DNA from: a gamma proteobacterium NOR5-3
GTDB lineage: Bacteria; Pseudomonadota; Gammaproteobacteria; Pseudomonadales; Halieaceae
Length of the DNA stretch: 64,000 bases
Reading direction: 5' to 3'
NCBI GenBank assembly: GCA_000158155.1
Contig: DS999405.1
Span: 582,910-646,909, forward strand
The position numbers and the translations under genes are program-made. Positions 34,364 to 44,595 of this stretch are shown one piece after another. The notes beneath the pieces are model-generated. The model was not told where the DNA came from and ran no database searches. It saw only the letters and a program-made list of their open reading frames with translations. Position 1 is the stretch's first letter. Every line of letters starts with the position of its first letter.

Positions 34364-36115
34364 ATGAGTGATCCACTGAAGGATGGTGCCCGGGACTCAG
34401 CTGTTCCCTATGCCACACTGAGTAACCCTTTTGCTGCGGCAAAGGAACAGCAGTTTGAAGTGCCGGGGCAGATTCACAGCGCGCCCGGCCTGTTTGAAGA
34501 GAGCATGAAAGCCGGCGCGGCTTTGCAACGGTTGCCGCACACCGCGGCCGGTGTGAGAAGCACACAGCGCCAGCACCTGAAAAAGCGCATGACCGTATGG
34601 GAGCGTATCGATTGCCTTGCCGATGAGCCCCCGCGGGTCCTTTATCAAAACTGGGGCCCCAATCTTGATGGTGCATCCCTGGTAACCGCGCTGATTCGTG
34701 TGGGAGGTCGGGACGTGGCGATTTACGGCCACGACTTTACCGTGCGTGCAGGTTCCATGGATGCCACAAACGGCGAGAAGTTGGCGCGACTGTTTGAGCT
34801 GGCCGCCAAGCAGCGAATACCGTTAGTGGGTCTGAACGATTCTGCAGGTGCCTACATTCCTGCCGGTGTCGGGGGTCTTGATGGATACGCAGACGCTTTT
34901 ACGGCACTGCGCAAGATCAGCGGTATTGTTCCCAGTATTATGTGCATGTTTGGGTTTAATGCCGGTGGTGGTTCCTACCTGCCGCGCCAGGGTAGTTTCC
35001 TGATCCAACCCAATGACACTTTCTTTGGCCTTACCGGGCCCGGCGTTGTGAAGTCGGTTCTGGGAGAGGACGTCACTCCGGATGAACTTGGTGGTCCCGG
35101 CGTTCACAGTCAGAGCGGAGTTACCGATTTTGTTGTGCCTGACGAGGTTGCTGCGCTTCGCAAGGTTCGCGAGCTTCTGAATTATCTGCCCAGTCATAAC
35201 GGCGTCGCAGCTCCCCGTGAGCCCTCGTCGGACCCCATCAACCGGAAGACCTGGGACATTGATGTACTTCTGAAAAAGGCGTTTAACTCGCCCACAGGGT
35301 TCAATACGCCCATCGACATTACCGTTTTGATCCAACAATTGTGCGATCACGGTGACTTTCTTGAGTTGCAGGCTGAGCGTTCAAGAAACACCATAACGGC
35401 GCTGGGGCGTATGGGCGGAAATGTGATTGGCTTCGTTGCCAACAACTCAGCGGTGGCCTCCGGCCAGATTGATATCGGTGCCGCGTATAAAAATGCGCGG
35501 TTCATTCGCTTTTGCAATTTATACAACATTCCAATTATTTTTCTTGAGGACACCACCGGGTTTCTCCCCGGGCGGGAGCAGGAGTCCCGAGGCATTGTGC
35601 AGGCCGGTCGAGCGATGCTGGATGCCATTGTGGATCTGCGCACACCGCGATTTCTGGTGTTGGTAAGAAACGCCTTTGGCGGCGCTTACGCGTCTTACAA
35701 CAACTACGCCACTGGCGCAGATTTTGTTGTGGCCTTGCCTACAACGCGGGTAGCGGTCATGGGTCCTGCAGGCGTGGAGTACGTCTATAAAGACGAACTC
35801 AAAAAGTTACGCGCTGAAGCGCGCACGCGGCTGGCGAAAGAAACTCAGGCCCAGCAGGCTGCAGGACTCAGTGATGTGGAAGCTGCAAGCGCAGCCAAAA
35901 CACTGGTAGATGCGTGGATGAAGTCCGAAGAGCACCTGCTAGCCCAGCGTTACGAGAAGGAGCTCATGAATCCCAATGAAGCGTTAAGCCTGGGATCAAT
36001 TTCGCAAATTGTTATGCCGTCGGATTTACGCCAGGTGCTTGCTGAGCACATGGAGTTTTGCCTTCGAAACTACGTGCCTGAGCCCCTGGGCGGCGTTCAG
36101 CGGGAATTCCATTGA
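34364..36115 (+). CDS. Acyl-CoA carboxylase carboxyltransferase subunit (propionyl-CoA type)
   Basis: A 583-residue biotin-dependent carboxyltransferase with two crotonase-fold halves. The first has [24 protein letters not shown] and [15 protein letters not shown]. The second has [21 protein letters not shown] and [14 protein letters not shown], the oxyanion-site segments. It transfers carboxyl from biotin to an acyl-CoA. The family is about 510-540 residues; the extra length lies at the N-terminus and in the Ala/Lys-rich region near residue 500. The downstream epimerase and mutase make propionyl-CoA the likely substrate. Confidence 0.9.
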   Translation: MSDPLKDGARDSAVPYATLSNPFAAAKEQQFEVPGQIHSAPGLFEESMKAGAALQRLPHTAAGVRSTQRQHLKKRMTVWERIDCLADEPPRVLYQNWGPNLDGASLVTALIRVGGRDVAIYGHDFTVRAGSMDATNGEKLARLFELAAKQRIPLVGLNDSAGAYIPAGVGGLDGYADAFTALRKISGIVPSIMCMFGFNAGGGSYLPRQGSFLIQPNDTFFGLTGPGVVKSVLGEDVTPDELGGPGVHSQSGVTDFVVPDEVAALRKVRELLNYLPSHNGVAAPREPSSDPINRKTWDIDVLLKKAFNSPTGFNTPIDITVLIQQLCDHGDFLELQAERSRNTITALGRMGGNVIGFVANNSAVASGQIDIGAAYKNARFIRFCNLYNIPIIFLEDTTGFLPGREQESRGIVQAGRAMLDAIVDLRTPRFLVLVRNAFGGAYASYNNYATGADFVVALPTTRVAVMGPAGVEYVYKDELKKLRAEARTRLAKETQAQQAAGLSDVEAASAAKTLVDAWMKSEEHLLAQRYEKELMNPNEALSLGSISQIVMPSDLRQVLAEHMEFCLRNYVPEPLGGVQREFH

Positions 36116-36145
36116 TCCACACTCATCTGCTAAGGACCCGTTACC

Positions 36146-38953
36146 TTGTCTAACGAACACTATTTAAAGAATCCGTTGATACATCGCGACCGACGACTCG
36201 GTCGCCACGGTAGTGCCTGGGTCAGTCAATTTGATTGCTCGCATATGCGGCCGCTGATCATTTGCCGCGGACCCATCCGCAAAGAAGCGATCGATGTGTT
36301 TCGGGAGATGGGCATTGTGCACATCGGTATTCTGCTCTCCGAAAAAGACTCCATCGTGTATCAAAACGCTCTGGCCCCTGAGTTACGCGTCATGCCGGAC
36401 CCCGAGCGCATTCATCGCGTTCCGGATTACACCGGGGCGAACAAAGAAGAACGCGACCAGCGTATTGAGCAGATCATTGGTATTGCCAGAGACAATGGCT
36501 ATAACGCGATTTTTGCCGGTTACGGCTTTATGGCAGAAGACGAAACCATGGTCGCGGCCATGGAGGCGGCGGGTCTTAACTTCATCGGGCCCTGCTCGCG
36601 CACCGTTCATGACGCAGGTCTTAAAGACGAAGCAAAGCGCACGGCATTAAAGACCGGTGTGTCGGTAACTCCCGGCATCGACAACGCGACAGCGTTGACG
36701 CTTCTCAAACGCTACCCGGATCACGAAGCACTGACCGCATTGATTCACCGTGAGAGCCTGCCGCTGGATCCGCAGGCGTTGGAGTCCGAGCTTGAAGCGG
36801 CTGCCGATCAGGTGCTGGCGGCGAGCTATGCCAAGGGCGTCGATCTTTATACCGTCGATGAGCTGAGCGAGACCGTCACCGAAGCTGTGCAGCGCATGAG
36901 TGACGACTATCCCAGCAATCGCGTTCGACTCAAGGCCATCAGCGGTGGTGGCGGCAAAGGCCAGCGAATTCTGGGTATTGGCGAGTCGCATCGCGCCGGT
37001 GAGATGGTGCGGGAGATCCTCAATGAGGTGAAGACCACGGGGGTGGGCGATAACAAGAACGTTCTGGTGGAGTTGAATATCGAAACCACCCGACACCAGG
37101 AAATCCAGGTCATCGGTAATGGGGTCTGGAGTATGAGCCTGGGTGGGCGAGACTGTTCCTTGCAGATGCACGAGCAAAAGCTGTTGGAGGTGTCCGTAAC
37201 TCAGGAATCTCTGGCGCTGTCGCTGGCAGAGGCACAGGCGCAGAACAACACCGTAGAAGCCGGGGTGCTGGAGCAGGACCTGCGCACGCTGTCCCAGATG
37301 GAGGACGAGGCTGCGCGTTTCGGCGAAGCGGTGGGACTGGATTCTGTATCGACCTTCGAGTGCATTGTGGATCGCGACAAGCATTTTTTCATGGAAATGA
37401 ATACGCGCATTCAGGTGGAGCACCGGGTGACAGAGCTTTGCTACGCACTGCGCTTTGCAAATCCTGACAACTCAGAAGATCACTTTGTGGTCGAGTCTCT
37501 GGTTGAGGCGATGGTGCTGTTGGCAGCGCATGGGCCAAAATTGCCCAAGCCCCATCGCATACCGCGTCACAACGATAGCGTCGAGGCCCGCTTGAACGCC
37601 ACCAATCAGGCACTGCAACCCAGTGCGGGCGGCGTTATCGAGTACTGGTCAGATGCGATTGATGGTGAGATCCGCGACGATCAGGGTATCAGCCTGCATA
37701 ATCCCGATACTGACGTGTTTATGAAATACACGCTGGCCGGCGCCTATGATTCAAATATTGCCTTGTTGTTGACCGTAGGCGATACCCGCCTGGACTGCTA
37801 TCAACGCATGGCGGAGACGATTCGTCAGACGCAGATGCGCGGCAAGGATCTCGCTACTAATCTTGAGTTTCATTACGGGCTGGTTAACTGGTTTCTGGGA
37901 CAGAATATCAACGCAAGACCCACCACGCGTTTTATTGTCCCGTACCTCACAGCAGTAGGAGAGCTAAAGCGCGAGGCGCTGAACATAGATCTCGAGCATG
38001 CCTGGCAGCAGCTGTGTGCGACAGAGATGGCGGCAGCAGATGGTGCGACAGACGGTTCGCTGGCGGCGACCCTGGATCTCAAGCACACGCTTTTACTCAG
38101 ACCCGTGGGCCTGTTGCTGGAGCAACCGCATCTGCTGAGCGGTTGGCTCAGCGTACATCGCGACAGTTACACCATGATCAACGGGCGGGTCAGTTGGAAC
38201 GATAATCCCATGGGTTTGCTGGCCGATCTTTACCATTTCCTGAACATGGACTATCTCCCGGGTGCACCGGCAGCAGGCATGATCTGGGCGCATGATCACG
38301 AGATTCTTAATGACGCGCAGGCGTTCTACGCGAGGCTCGAGGGTTTATTGCCGGCAGAGGATTGGTTGGCGCTGCAGACTCAGCTGGACGAGGCAACGCC
38401 TCCCGATCGCGTCGCAATGACAGCAGATGAGTGGGCTGCAGTGCAGGCTGCGCACCGGGGTTTCCAGTCGGGCTGCTCCATCATGAGTATGCTGCCGGCG
38501 ATCGCTGAAACGACGGGCTTTTTTACGCTTTGCGTCAATGATGATCTGACAATTAATATTCCCGAGCGCTTAAATGACTCGGACCTTCAGTCTGCGATGG
38601 CCAAAGTGCTGGTACCTCCGCCGGTGGCCAAGTCCGATGAAATTATTGCTGCCAGCGGCGGCATGTTTTACGGTCGAGAGACGCCTGATTCGCCGCTCTA
38701 TGTGGAAAAGGGCGACCATTTCGAGGCGGGTGACCCGTTGTACATCGTCGAAGTGATGAAGATGTTCAATAAGGTTTATGCCCCCTTTGCCGGGACGGTG
38801 GAAGAGGTGTTGGTCGAGGGAGACGGTATGATCATTAGTAAGGGTCAAGCTGTGTTCAAGATCACACCGGACGAAAAAATCGTTTTTGAATCCCCTGAAG
38901 AGATTGCGGAACGCCGACGTTCGGCAACCGCTCGTTACCTTGAACAACTCTAG
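36146..38953 (+). CDS. Acyl-CoA carboxylase biotin carboxylase/biotin carrier protein, long divergent form
   Basis: A 935-residue protein with a TTG start nine bases after AAGGA. The N-terminal biotin carboxylase begins at RPLIICRGPIRKEAI; the ATP-grasp loop is SGGGGKGQ (Lys271), followed by RHQEIQVIGNG, GGRDCSLQMHEQKLLE and FMEMNTRIQVEHRVTE. The biotinyl lysine is Lys872 in VEVMKMF. Compared with ordinary PccA (about 660-670) there is an extra helical block of some 75 residues before the ATP loop and about 230 residues between carboxylase and carrier domains. It carboxylates biotin with ATP and bicarbonate for the partner encoded upstream. Confidence 0.9.
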   Translation: MSNEHYLKNPLIHRDRRLGRHGSAWVSQFDCSHMRPLIICRGPIRKEAIDVFREMGIVHIGILLSEKDSIVYQNALAPELRVMPDPERIHRVPDYTGANKEERDQRIEQIIGIARDNGYNAIFAGYGFMAEDETMVAAMEAAGLNFIGPCSRTVHDAGLKDEAKRTALKTGVSVTPGIDNATALTLLKRYPDHEALTALIHRESLPLDPQALESELEAAADQVLAASYAKGVDLYTVDELSETVTEAVQRMSDDYPSNRVRLKAISGGGGKGQRILGIGESHRAGEMVREILNEVKTTGVGDNKNVLVELNIETTRHQEIQVIGNGVWSMSLGGRDCSLQMHEQKLLEVSVTQESLALSLAEAQAQNNTVEAGVLEQDLRTLSQMEDEAARFGEAVGLDSVSTFECIVDRDKHFFMEMNTRIQVEHRVTELCYALRFANPDNSEDHFVVESLVEAMVLLAAHGPKLPKPHRIPRHNDSVEARLNATNQALQPSAGGVIEYWSDAIDGEIRDDQGISLHNPDTDVFMKYTLAGAYDSNIALLLTVGDTRLDCYQRMAETIRQTQMRGKDLATNLEFHYGLVNWFLGQNINARPTTRFIVPYLTAVGELKREALNIDLEHAWQQLCATEMAAADGATDGSLAATLDLKHTLLLRPVGLLLEQPHLLSGWLSVHRDSYTMINGRVSWNDNPMGLLADLYHFLNMDYLPGAPAAGMIWAHDHEILNDAQAFYARLEGLLPAEDWLALQTQLDEATPPDRVAMTADEWAAVQAAHRGFQSGCSIMSMLPAIAETTGFFTLCVNDDLTINIPERLNDSDLQSAMAKVLVPPPVAKSDEIIAASGGMFYGRETPDSPLYVEKGDHFEAGDPLYIVEVMKMFNKVYAPFAGTVEEVLVEGDGMIISKGQAVFKITPDEKIVFESPEEIAERRRSATARYLEQL

Positions 38954-38990
38954 GTTCATCTGAGTTGTCCTACGCCTGGAGTAGCACACA

Positions 38991-39401
38991 ATGATTACTG
39001 CGCTGGACCACATAGCTGTGGCGGTACCGGACCTCGAAAAAGCCATCAAGCGTTTTTGCGAGGATTTTGGTCTGCCGCTTGACGGTCAGGATGATGTTGA
39101 GGCGGCTAAAACGTCCACCGCGTTTATTCCATTGCCGCCTACGAACATCGAGCTGGTCCATCCCTTGAATGGCGAAGGTCCCATCGCCAAGTACCTCGAA
39201 AAGCGCGGTGGCGGCTTGCATCACCTGTGTTTTCGATCGGATGACATTTATGCAGACGTCGAAAGACTTCGAGCAAAGGGTTATGAGTTTCTTGCCGATG
39301 CACCGGCCCCCGGAGCGCACAACTCGTTGACCATTTTTATTCACCCGCGGAGCTGCGATGGTGTTCTCGTTGAACTCAGTCAGCCCGCACAGGAGCACTG
39401 A
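38991..39401 (+). CDS. mce: Methylmalonyl-CoA epimerase
   Basis: A 136-residue glyoxalase-fold protein. LDHIAVAVPDLEKAIKRF gives the first metal His, GGGLHHLCFRSDDI the second and DGVLVELSQ the final Glu. It interconverts the 2S and 2R forms of methylmalonyl-CoA between carboxylase and mutase. It lies ten bases before the mutase gene. Confidence 0.94.
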   Translation: MITALDHIAVAVPDLEKAIKRFCEDFGLPLDGQDDVEAAKTSTAFIPLPPTNIELVHPLNGEGPIAKYLEKRGGGLHHLCFRSDDIYADVERLRAKGYEFLADAPAPGAHNSLTIFIHPRSCDGVLVELSQPAQEH

Positions 39402-39410
39402 GAACACGCC

Positions 39411-41564
39411 ATGAGTGATCGTAGTAAAGCCTCCGCAGAAGACCTTGCCGCCTGGGATGCCCTGGCGACAAAGCAAATGAAGGGTAAAAGTCCCGATGAT
39501 TTAGTCTGGGATACTCCCGAAGGCATACCGGTGAAGCCGCTATACACCGCCGCGGATATTGACGGACTTGAATACGCTGACACCTTGCCGGGTATGGCGC
39601 CGTACGTGCGGGGTCCTCAGGCGACCATGTATGCCGGACGTCCCTGGACTATTCGTCAGTACGCCGGGTTCAGTACCGCAGAGGAATCCAATGCCTTTTA
39701 TCGCAAAGCGCTGGCGGCGGGTGGGCAGGGCATCTCCGTCGCCTTTGACCTTGCCACACATCGAGGATACGACTCTGACCACGAGCGTGTGACCGGTGAC
39801 GTAGGTAAAGCGGGAGTGGCCATCGATTCCATCGAGGACATGAAAATACTCTTTGATGAGATTCCTCTGGATAAGGTGTCGGTCTCTATGACCATGAACG
39901 GTGCGGTTCTGCCTGTTCTTGCCGGGTATATCGTCGCTGCAGAAGAGCAGGGTGTGAGTCAGGATCAGCTGGCAGGCACTATTCAGAACGATATTCTCAA
40001 AGAGTTTATGGTTCGCAACACCTATATCTACCCGCCCGCACCGAGTATGCGGATCATCGGTGACATTATTGCCTACTGCTCGCGGAATATGCCGCGTTTC
40101 AATACCATTTCCATATCGGGGTATCACATTCAGGAAGCTGGAGCGAACGCGGCTCTGGAGCTGGCCTATACTCTGGCAGACGGCAAAGAGTACATCCGCA
40201 CGGCTATCGCTGCGGGTCTGGATATCGATGAGTTCGCGCCACGCTTGTCCTTCTTCTGGGGTGTGAGCATGAACTTCTACATGGAAATCGCGAAAATGCG
40301 AGCGGCACGGATGCTCTGGAACGACATTGTTGCCGAGTTTTCACCGAAGAATCCCAAGAGTTCCATGTTGCGCACTCACAGTCAGACCTCGGGTTGGTCG
40401 CTCACCGCGCAGGACCCCTATAACAATGTTGTGCGCACCACGATCGAAGCCATGGCAGCGGTTTTTGGTGGCACCCAGTCGCTACATACCAATGCTTTGG
40501 ATGAGGCTATAGCCTTGCCTTCGGAGTTTGCCGCGCGTATTGCACGCAACACCCAGCTGATCCTGCAGGAAGAGACGGGTATCACTAAGGTTGTCGACCC
40601 CTGGGGTGGTTCCTACATGATGGAGTCGCTGACCCAGGAAATTGCCGATAAAGCGCGGGAACTCATTGCGGAGGTCGAAGAGGCCGGTGGAATGGCCAAG
40701 GCGATCGAAACGGGTATGCCCAAGCTGCGCATTGAAGAGGCCGCGGCGCGCAAGCAGGCGCGTATTGATCGTGGCGATGATGTGATTGTGGGCGTCAACA
40801 AATATCCGCCACCTGAAGCTGATCCCATCGATATTCTGGATATTGATAATGCGGCGGTGCGTGACGCGCAGATTGCACGATTGAAGAACATCCGGGCGAG
40901 CCGCGACCAGGCGGCCGTTGACAAGGTGCTTGCTGAAATCACCGCGTGTGCAGCCGGAGGCGAGGGCAACTTATTGGCGCTGGCCATAGATGCGGTGCGT
41001 TTACGAGCCACAGTGGGTGAAATCTCCGATGCGATGGAGGCAGAGTTTGGACGTTTCACCGCGCAGGCCCAAACGGTATCCGGTGTTTATGGTGCCGCGT
41101 TTCAGGATGACGAGGGCTGGCAAATGATCAGTGCTGATATCGATAAATTTATAGAAAGCCATGGGCGTCGTCCCCGTATGCTGGTCTGTAAGATGGGGCA
41201 GGATGGCCATGATCGCGGCGCGAAAGTAGTGGCCACGGCGTTTGCCGATGTGGGGTTTGACGTGGATCTGTCCCCCATGTTCTCTACGCCCGCGGAGGTG
41301 GCTCGCCAGGCGGTAGAGAACGATGTTCATTGTGTGGGCGCATCAAGTCTGGCAGCGGGGCACAAAACGCTTATTCCAGAGTTGATAGCGGAGCTGGCCA
41401 AGCTCGACGCCAGCGACATTGTGGTTATTGCCGGAGGCGTCATTCCTGAGCAGGACTACCCGGCTCTCAAAGAAGCCGGCGTGCGGTGCATTTTTGGTCC
41501 AGGCACTGCAATTCCCGAGGCCGCGCGGGAAGTACTCGAGGCGGTAAACGCGGTCAGCGGCTGA
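39411..41564 (+). CDS. scpA: Methylmalonyl-CoA mutase (adenosylcobalamin-dependent)
   Basis: A 717-residue single-chain catalytic subunit. The TIM barrel contains [33 protein letters not shown] and [23 protein letters not shown]. The C-terminal B12 domain carries [10 protein letters not shown] (Asp598, His600 as lower cobalt ligand), [13 protein letters not shown] and AGGVIP. It isomerises methylmalonyl-CoA to succinyl-CoA. A small subunit is not needed for this form. Confidence 0.97.
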   Translation: MSDRSKASAEDLAAWDALATKQMKGKSPDDLVWDTPEGIPVKPLYTAADIDGLEYADTLPGMAPYVRGPQATMYAGRPWTIRQYAGFSTAEESNAFYRKALAAGGQGISVAFDLATHRGYDSDHERVTGDVGKAGVAIDSIEDMKILFDEIPLDKVSVSMTMNGAVLPVLAGYIVAAEEQGVSQDQLAGTIQNDILKEFMVRNTYIYPPAPSMRIIGDIIAYCSRNMPRFNTISISGYHIQEAGANAALELAYTLADGKEYIRTAIAAGLDIDEFAPRLSFFWGVSMNFYMEIAKMRAARMLWNDIVAEFSPKNPKSSMLRTHSQTSGWSLTAQDPYNNVVRTTIEAMAAVFGGTQSLHTNALDEAIALPSEFAARIARNTQLILQEETGITKVVDPWGGSYMMESLTQEIADKARELIAEVEEAGGMAKAIETGMPKLRIEEAAARKQARIDRGDDVIVGVNKYPPPEADPIDILDIDNAAVRDAQIARLKNIRASRDQAAVDKVLAEITACAAGGEGNLLALAIDAVRLRATVGEISDAMEAEFGRFTAQAQTVSGVYGAAFQDDEGWQMISADIDKFIESHGRRPRMLVCKMGQDGHDRGAKVVATAFADVGFDVDLSPMFSTPAEVARQAVENDVHCVGASSLAAGHKTLIPELIAELAKLDASDIVVIAGGVIPEQDYPALKEAGVRCIFGPGTAIPEAAREVLEAVNAVSG

Positions 41565-41569
41565 CTCTG

Positions 41570-42538
41570 GTGTCACAAATCGATGTAACGAGCGTTCGAG
41601 CGGGAAACCGGCGAGCGCTCGCCAAAGCCATAACCCTCACTGAGAGCTCGCTGCCAGCGCATCGAGAAGAGGCGCAACAGCTCCTCGAGGCGTTGTTGCC
41701 ATACACCGGTAACAGCGTTCGCATCGGTATCAGCGGTGTACCCGGTGTTGGAAAATCCACCTTCATTGAGTCTTTTGGACAGCTGCTACTTGCTGCTGGC
41801 CATCGTGTGGCTGTTCTGGCGGTAGATCCCAGCTCTCCGGTCGCCGGCGGCTCCATCATGGGTGATAAGACCCGTATGGAGCAGTTGTCCCGGGAGGAAA
41901 ACGTGTTTATTCGACCGACGCCTTCGGGTGGCACGCTCGGAGGCGTTGCCCAGAAAACCCGGGAAACCATATTGCTGTGTGAGGCGGCGGGTTACGACGT
42001 GATTATTGTGGAGACTGTGGGGGTAGGGCAGTCAGAGTTTCAGGTTGCGGGCATGGTGGATTTTTTTATGCTGTTGATGCTTCCGGGCGGTGGCGACGAA
42101 CTGCAAGGCATCAAGAAAGGCATTGTGGAACTGGCCGACGCCATGGTGATCAATAAATCCGATGGTGACGGCGAAGGCATCGCCGCTGCGACCCAGTCCC
42201 AGTATCAATCGGCCTTTAGCCTGCTGAGGAATGATGCGCATTGGACTCCCATAGTTATGCGCTGCTCCGCACTTGCAAAAACCGGCTTGGAGGACGTGTG
42301 GACGACCATTCAGTCCTATGTCGACTCAACGCGCCAGAGCGGTTTTTTTGATCGGCAGCGCGCCACCCAAAACCGAAACTGGATGCGGCAGTTAGTACAG
42401 GCAATGCTCCTGCAACGCCTTACAGACAACGAACACGTTCTCGCAGAGCTTCCTGTGCTCGAGTCAGAAGTGGAGGCGCAGCGTATGACGCCCTACGTGG
42501 CAGCGCGCCGCGTCATTGAGCTGTTGGATAAAACCTAG
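41570..42538 (+). CDS. meaB: Methylmalonyl-CoA mutase-associated GTPase MeaB
   Basis: About 322 residues from GTG 41570, five bases after the mutase stop; an upstream ATG inside the mutase gene is rejected. GISGVPGVGKSTFIE is the P-loop, DPSSPVAGGSIMGDKTRME the base with metal-binding residues, VETVGVGQSE the switch region and NKSDGDGE the guanine site. MeaB loads and protects the B12 mutase. The position supports the pairing. Confidence 0.95.
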   Translation: MSQIDVTSVRAGNRRALAKAITLTESSLPAHREEAQQLLEALLPYTGNSVRIGISGVPGVGKSTFIESFGQLLLAAGHRVAVLAVDPSSPVAGGSIMGDKTRMEQLSREENVFIRPTPSGGTLGGVAQKTRETILLCEAAGYDVIIVETVGVGQSEFQVAGMVDFFMLLMLPGGGDELQGIKKGIVELADAMVINKSDGDGEGIAAATQSQYQSAFSLLRNDAHWTPIVMRCSALAKTGLEDVWTTIQSYVDSTRQSGFFDRQRATQNRNWMRQLVQAMLLQRLTDNEHVLAELPVLESEVEAQRMTPYVAARRVIELLDKT

Positions 42539-42540
42539 CC

Positions 42541-42852
42541 ATGGCGTATCGGCCGCTCGAAAAGCTCATTAACCTTCATGATGGTTACCGACGGATTGTT
42601 CACCACCAAGGCCGTCAATTGTTGTTGCTCCAGGAAGGCGGGACGCCTTACCTGATTGATCGTCACTGCCCGCATGCAGGCCAGGTGCTGGACAATGCCA
42701 GGCTGGACGGTGATGTGTTGATTTGCCCGAAGCACTCAATCGAGTTCTCATTACATACCGGCCTTCCTAAAGACAGCGTTTGCGGTGCCTTGACAGTCCA
42801 CGCACTGATTTACGAGGGCAACAGTGTGGGTGTGGAGAGCAAAGAGCGTTGA
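42541..42852 (+). CDS. Small Rieske [2Fe-2S] protein
   Basis: A 103-residue Rieske ferredoxin-like protein. The cluster ligands are Cys and His in CPHAGQ (near residue 41) and Cys and His in CPKHSIEF (near residue 61). It lies two bases after meaB and so is likely in the propionyl-CoA operon. It could pass electrons to an oxygenase or act as a redox partner; no partner is visible. Its last 43 bases overlap the convergent DUF885 gene. Confidence 0.88.
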   Translation: MAYRPLEKLINLHDGYRRIVHHQGRQLLLLQEGGTPYLIDRHCPHAGQVLDNARLDGDVLICPKHSIEFSLHTGLPKDSVCGALTVHALIYEGNSVGVESKER

Positions 42853-44543
42853 AGCTCGTACTCAAACACTTTTCTAAGATACGCCACGGGCATATTGCCT
42901 GACTCGAGGTAAATGCGGTGGAAGCTGCGATCTTGCTCATCGGGCGTCATTGTTTCTGCGGTCGCCCGCTGAAAATCTTCCTTTAACTGCCATACCAGGT
43001 GGTTACCCACTAGATAGCTTAGTGGGTATGCGCGTTCCTGGGAGTACCAGTTGAGCTCGGCCTGTGCTCTCCCAGCACTAAAGCCGGTCGCTGCAATGAG
43101 TAGCTTTGCCGCGTTGGCAAAGGGATCTTCGTGGTTGAACTCCAGTTCATAACCAATATTGAGATAGCTTAGGTCACCGGTCATAAAATACAGATCGATG
43201 GCTACTCGTGCGCCAATGCGACTGAGGTCCAATTTGGTGACGAAGCGCGCCTCGTCAGTGAGGTCGCCCATGAGGTTCTGATCCAGCATGTAGTCCTCCA
43301 GCATGGTGGTCCAGCCCTCAGCGTGCTCGTTAGCCGAAAAGGTTCTGCGGATGACTGAGGGATGCATGGCCGCTGTGGACAGTTGCAGGTGGTGCCCGGG
43401 AATCCCTTCATGCACCATCATCAATGGTATTCCAAGCTCCGTGTGCTCCTTGAGCAGCTCCGGGCTCAGGGTGAGATACACCATGCTGGTGCGAACACCG
43501 TCTCGCATTGCCGGCGGCGGCATCATAGCGCCGGCGGGGATCATGGGGGCCATAAATGCGGGCGTTTGCATGATTTTCATTGTTTGCTGATCAGGGATTG
43601 GAAAGAGCGAGCGCTCTTTGACAAAAATCTCCAGTTCTTTTGCGATGCTTTGATAGCGTTCAATGACGTGCTCGAGCTTGCCATCTGTCACCTGGACAGC
43701 GTGTTGGCGCTCCAGAAAGGTCTGCAACTCGCTCGCCGTGGTGGTCCCGGCCAGTGCGTGCTTTGCGACCAGGGTCTCGCGCAGCTCTTCGATTTGTTGA
43801 CGCGTCCGGGTCACAAAGTCGCAGGCGATTTGATGAATCTGTGCGAGTGTGAGGTCAATCCCGTTGCTCGACACCAGTGCCTGCGCTTGCTCGTGGCCCA
43901 CGGCGAAGCTATGGGTAGTTGGCAAGCGACTCAGAGTTTCAGCGTAGTCAGCCATCGCTGAATTAGCGTTGTCGATCGCTGCTCCCAGCTGATCTTTGTG
44001 CGAAAACCCTTCTTCTTCGGCCCACTGAAGAATGGTCTCAAAGAAATCAGGTAGCCCTGCGATGGTTTCCAGATCGACCTTTACCCAGCGAGCTACCGGG
44101 GTATCGAGGCGAGAGAGCATTTTTTCGAGGTAGCTCGGGATTTGCTGCAACCTGGCGAGAATGTTTTCCAGGCGCTGCGCTGCGGGACGGGGGTCGTTGG
44201 TAATCAGGTAAAAGATGCCCGAACTTATCTCCTCACCAGCTTTGGGTAATTGCTGCACCTGAAGTCGGTCATTAAAACGTAGTGAGCTACGCAGAGTGTG
44301 TTGACCGGCGCTCAGTGCGATGAGTCGCATGTCCAACTGCTCATGGAAGTCGCTCAGAGTTCCGGCCAGCTCCGTGGCGTCCTGTTGGAGTTTTACCGCC
44401 GCCTGTCGGATCCGCGCGACTTCTTCCAGCGATGGATCCGGTAGATTGTTAAGATTACTCCCAAACCCTAAGGCTACGCAGGTGTTGGGATCTGAGGCGA
44501 GTAATTGCAGATAGGCCTCGTTGATGGATTCCATGGGGCTCAA
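42810..44543 (-). CDS. DUF885 family protein, probable zinc-peptidase fold
   Basis: A 577-residue protein starting at TTG 44543, with AAGGAG at nine bases; ATG 44534 is the alternative. The motif MMVHEGIPGHHLQLS (HExxxHH-like) followed by FSANEHAEGWTTMLEDYML with a downstream Glu suggests a metal site. It has no signal peptide. DUF885 proteins are often long, secreted and of unknown substrate; this copy looks cytoplasmic. It overlaps the Rieske gene end. Confidence 0.85.
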   Translation of the reverse strand: MSPMESINEAYLQLLASDPNTCVALGFGSNLNNLPDPSLEEVARIRQAAVKLQQDATELAGTLSDFHEQLDMRLIALSAGQHTLRSSLRFNDRLQVQQLPKAGEEISSGIFYLITNDPRPAAQRLENILARLQQIPSYLEKMLSRLDTPVARWVKVDLETIAGLPDFFETILQWAEEEGFSHKDQLGAAIDNANSAMADYAETLSRLPTTHSFAVGHEQAQALVSSNGIDLTLAQIHQIACDFVTRTRQQIEELRETLVAKHALAGTTTASELQTFLERQHAVQVTDGKLEHVIERYQSIAKELEIFVKERSLFPIPDQQTMKIMQTPAFMAPMIPAGAMMPPPAMRDGVRTSMVYLTLSPELLKEHTELGIPLMMVHEGIPGHHLQLSTAAMHPSVIRRTFSANEHAEGWTTMLEDYMLDQNLMGDLTDEARFVTKLDLSRIGARVAIDLYFMTGDLSYLNIGYELEFNHEDPFANAAKLLIAATGFSAGRAQAELNWYSQERAYPLSYLVGNHLVWQLKEDFQRATAETMTPDEQDRSFHRIYLESGNMPVAYLRKVFEYELQRSLLSTPTLLPS

Positions 44544-44595
44544 GGTGCCTCGCTCCTTTTTGAGGATTGTGATTAAAGATGTCAGCCAGGAACAG

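Noticed and set aside
41486-41569. N-terminal extension of MeaB inside the mutase gene
   Set aside because: The extension is an out-of-frame reading of the mutase C-terminus; GTG 41570 gives the normal start.
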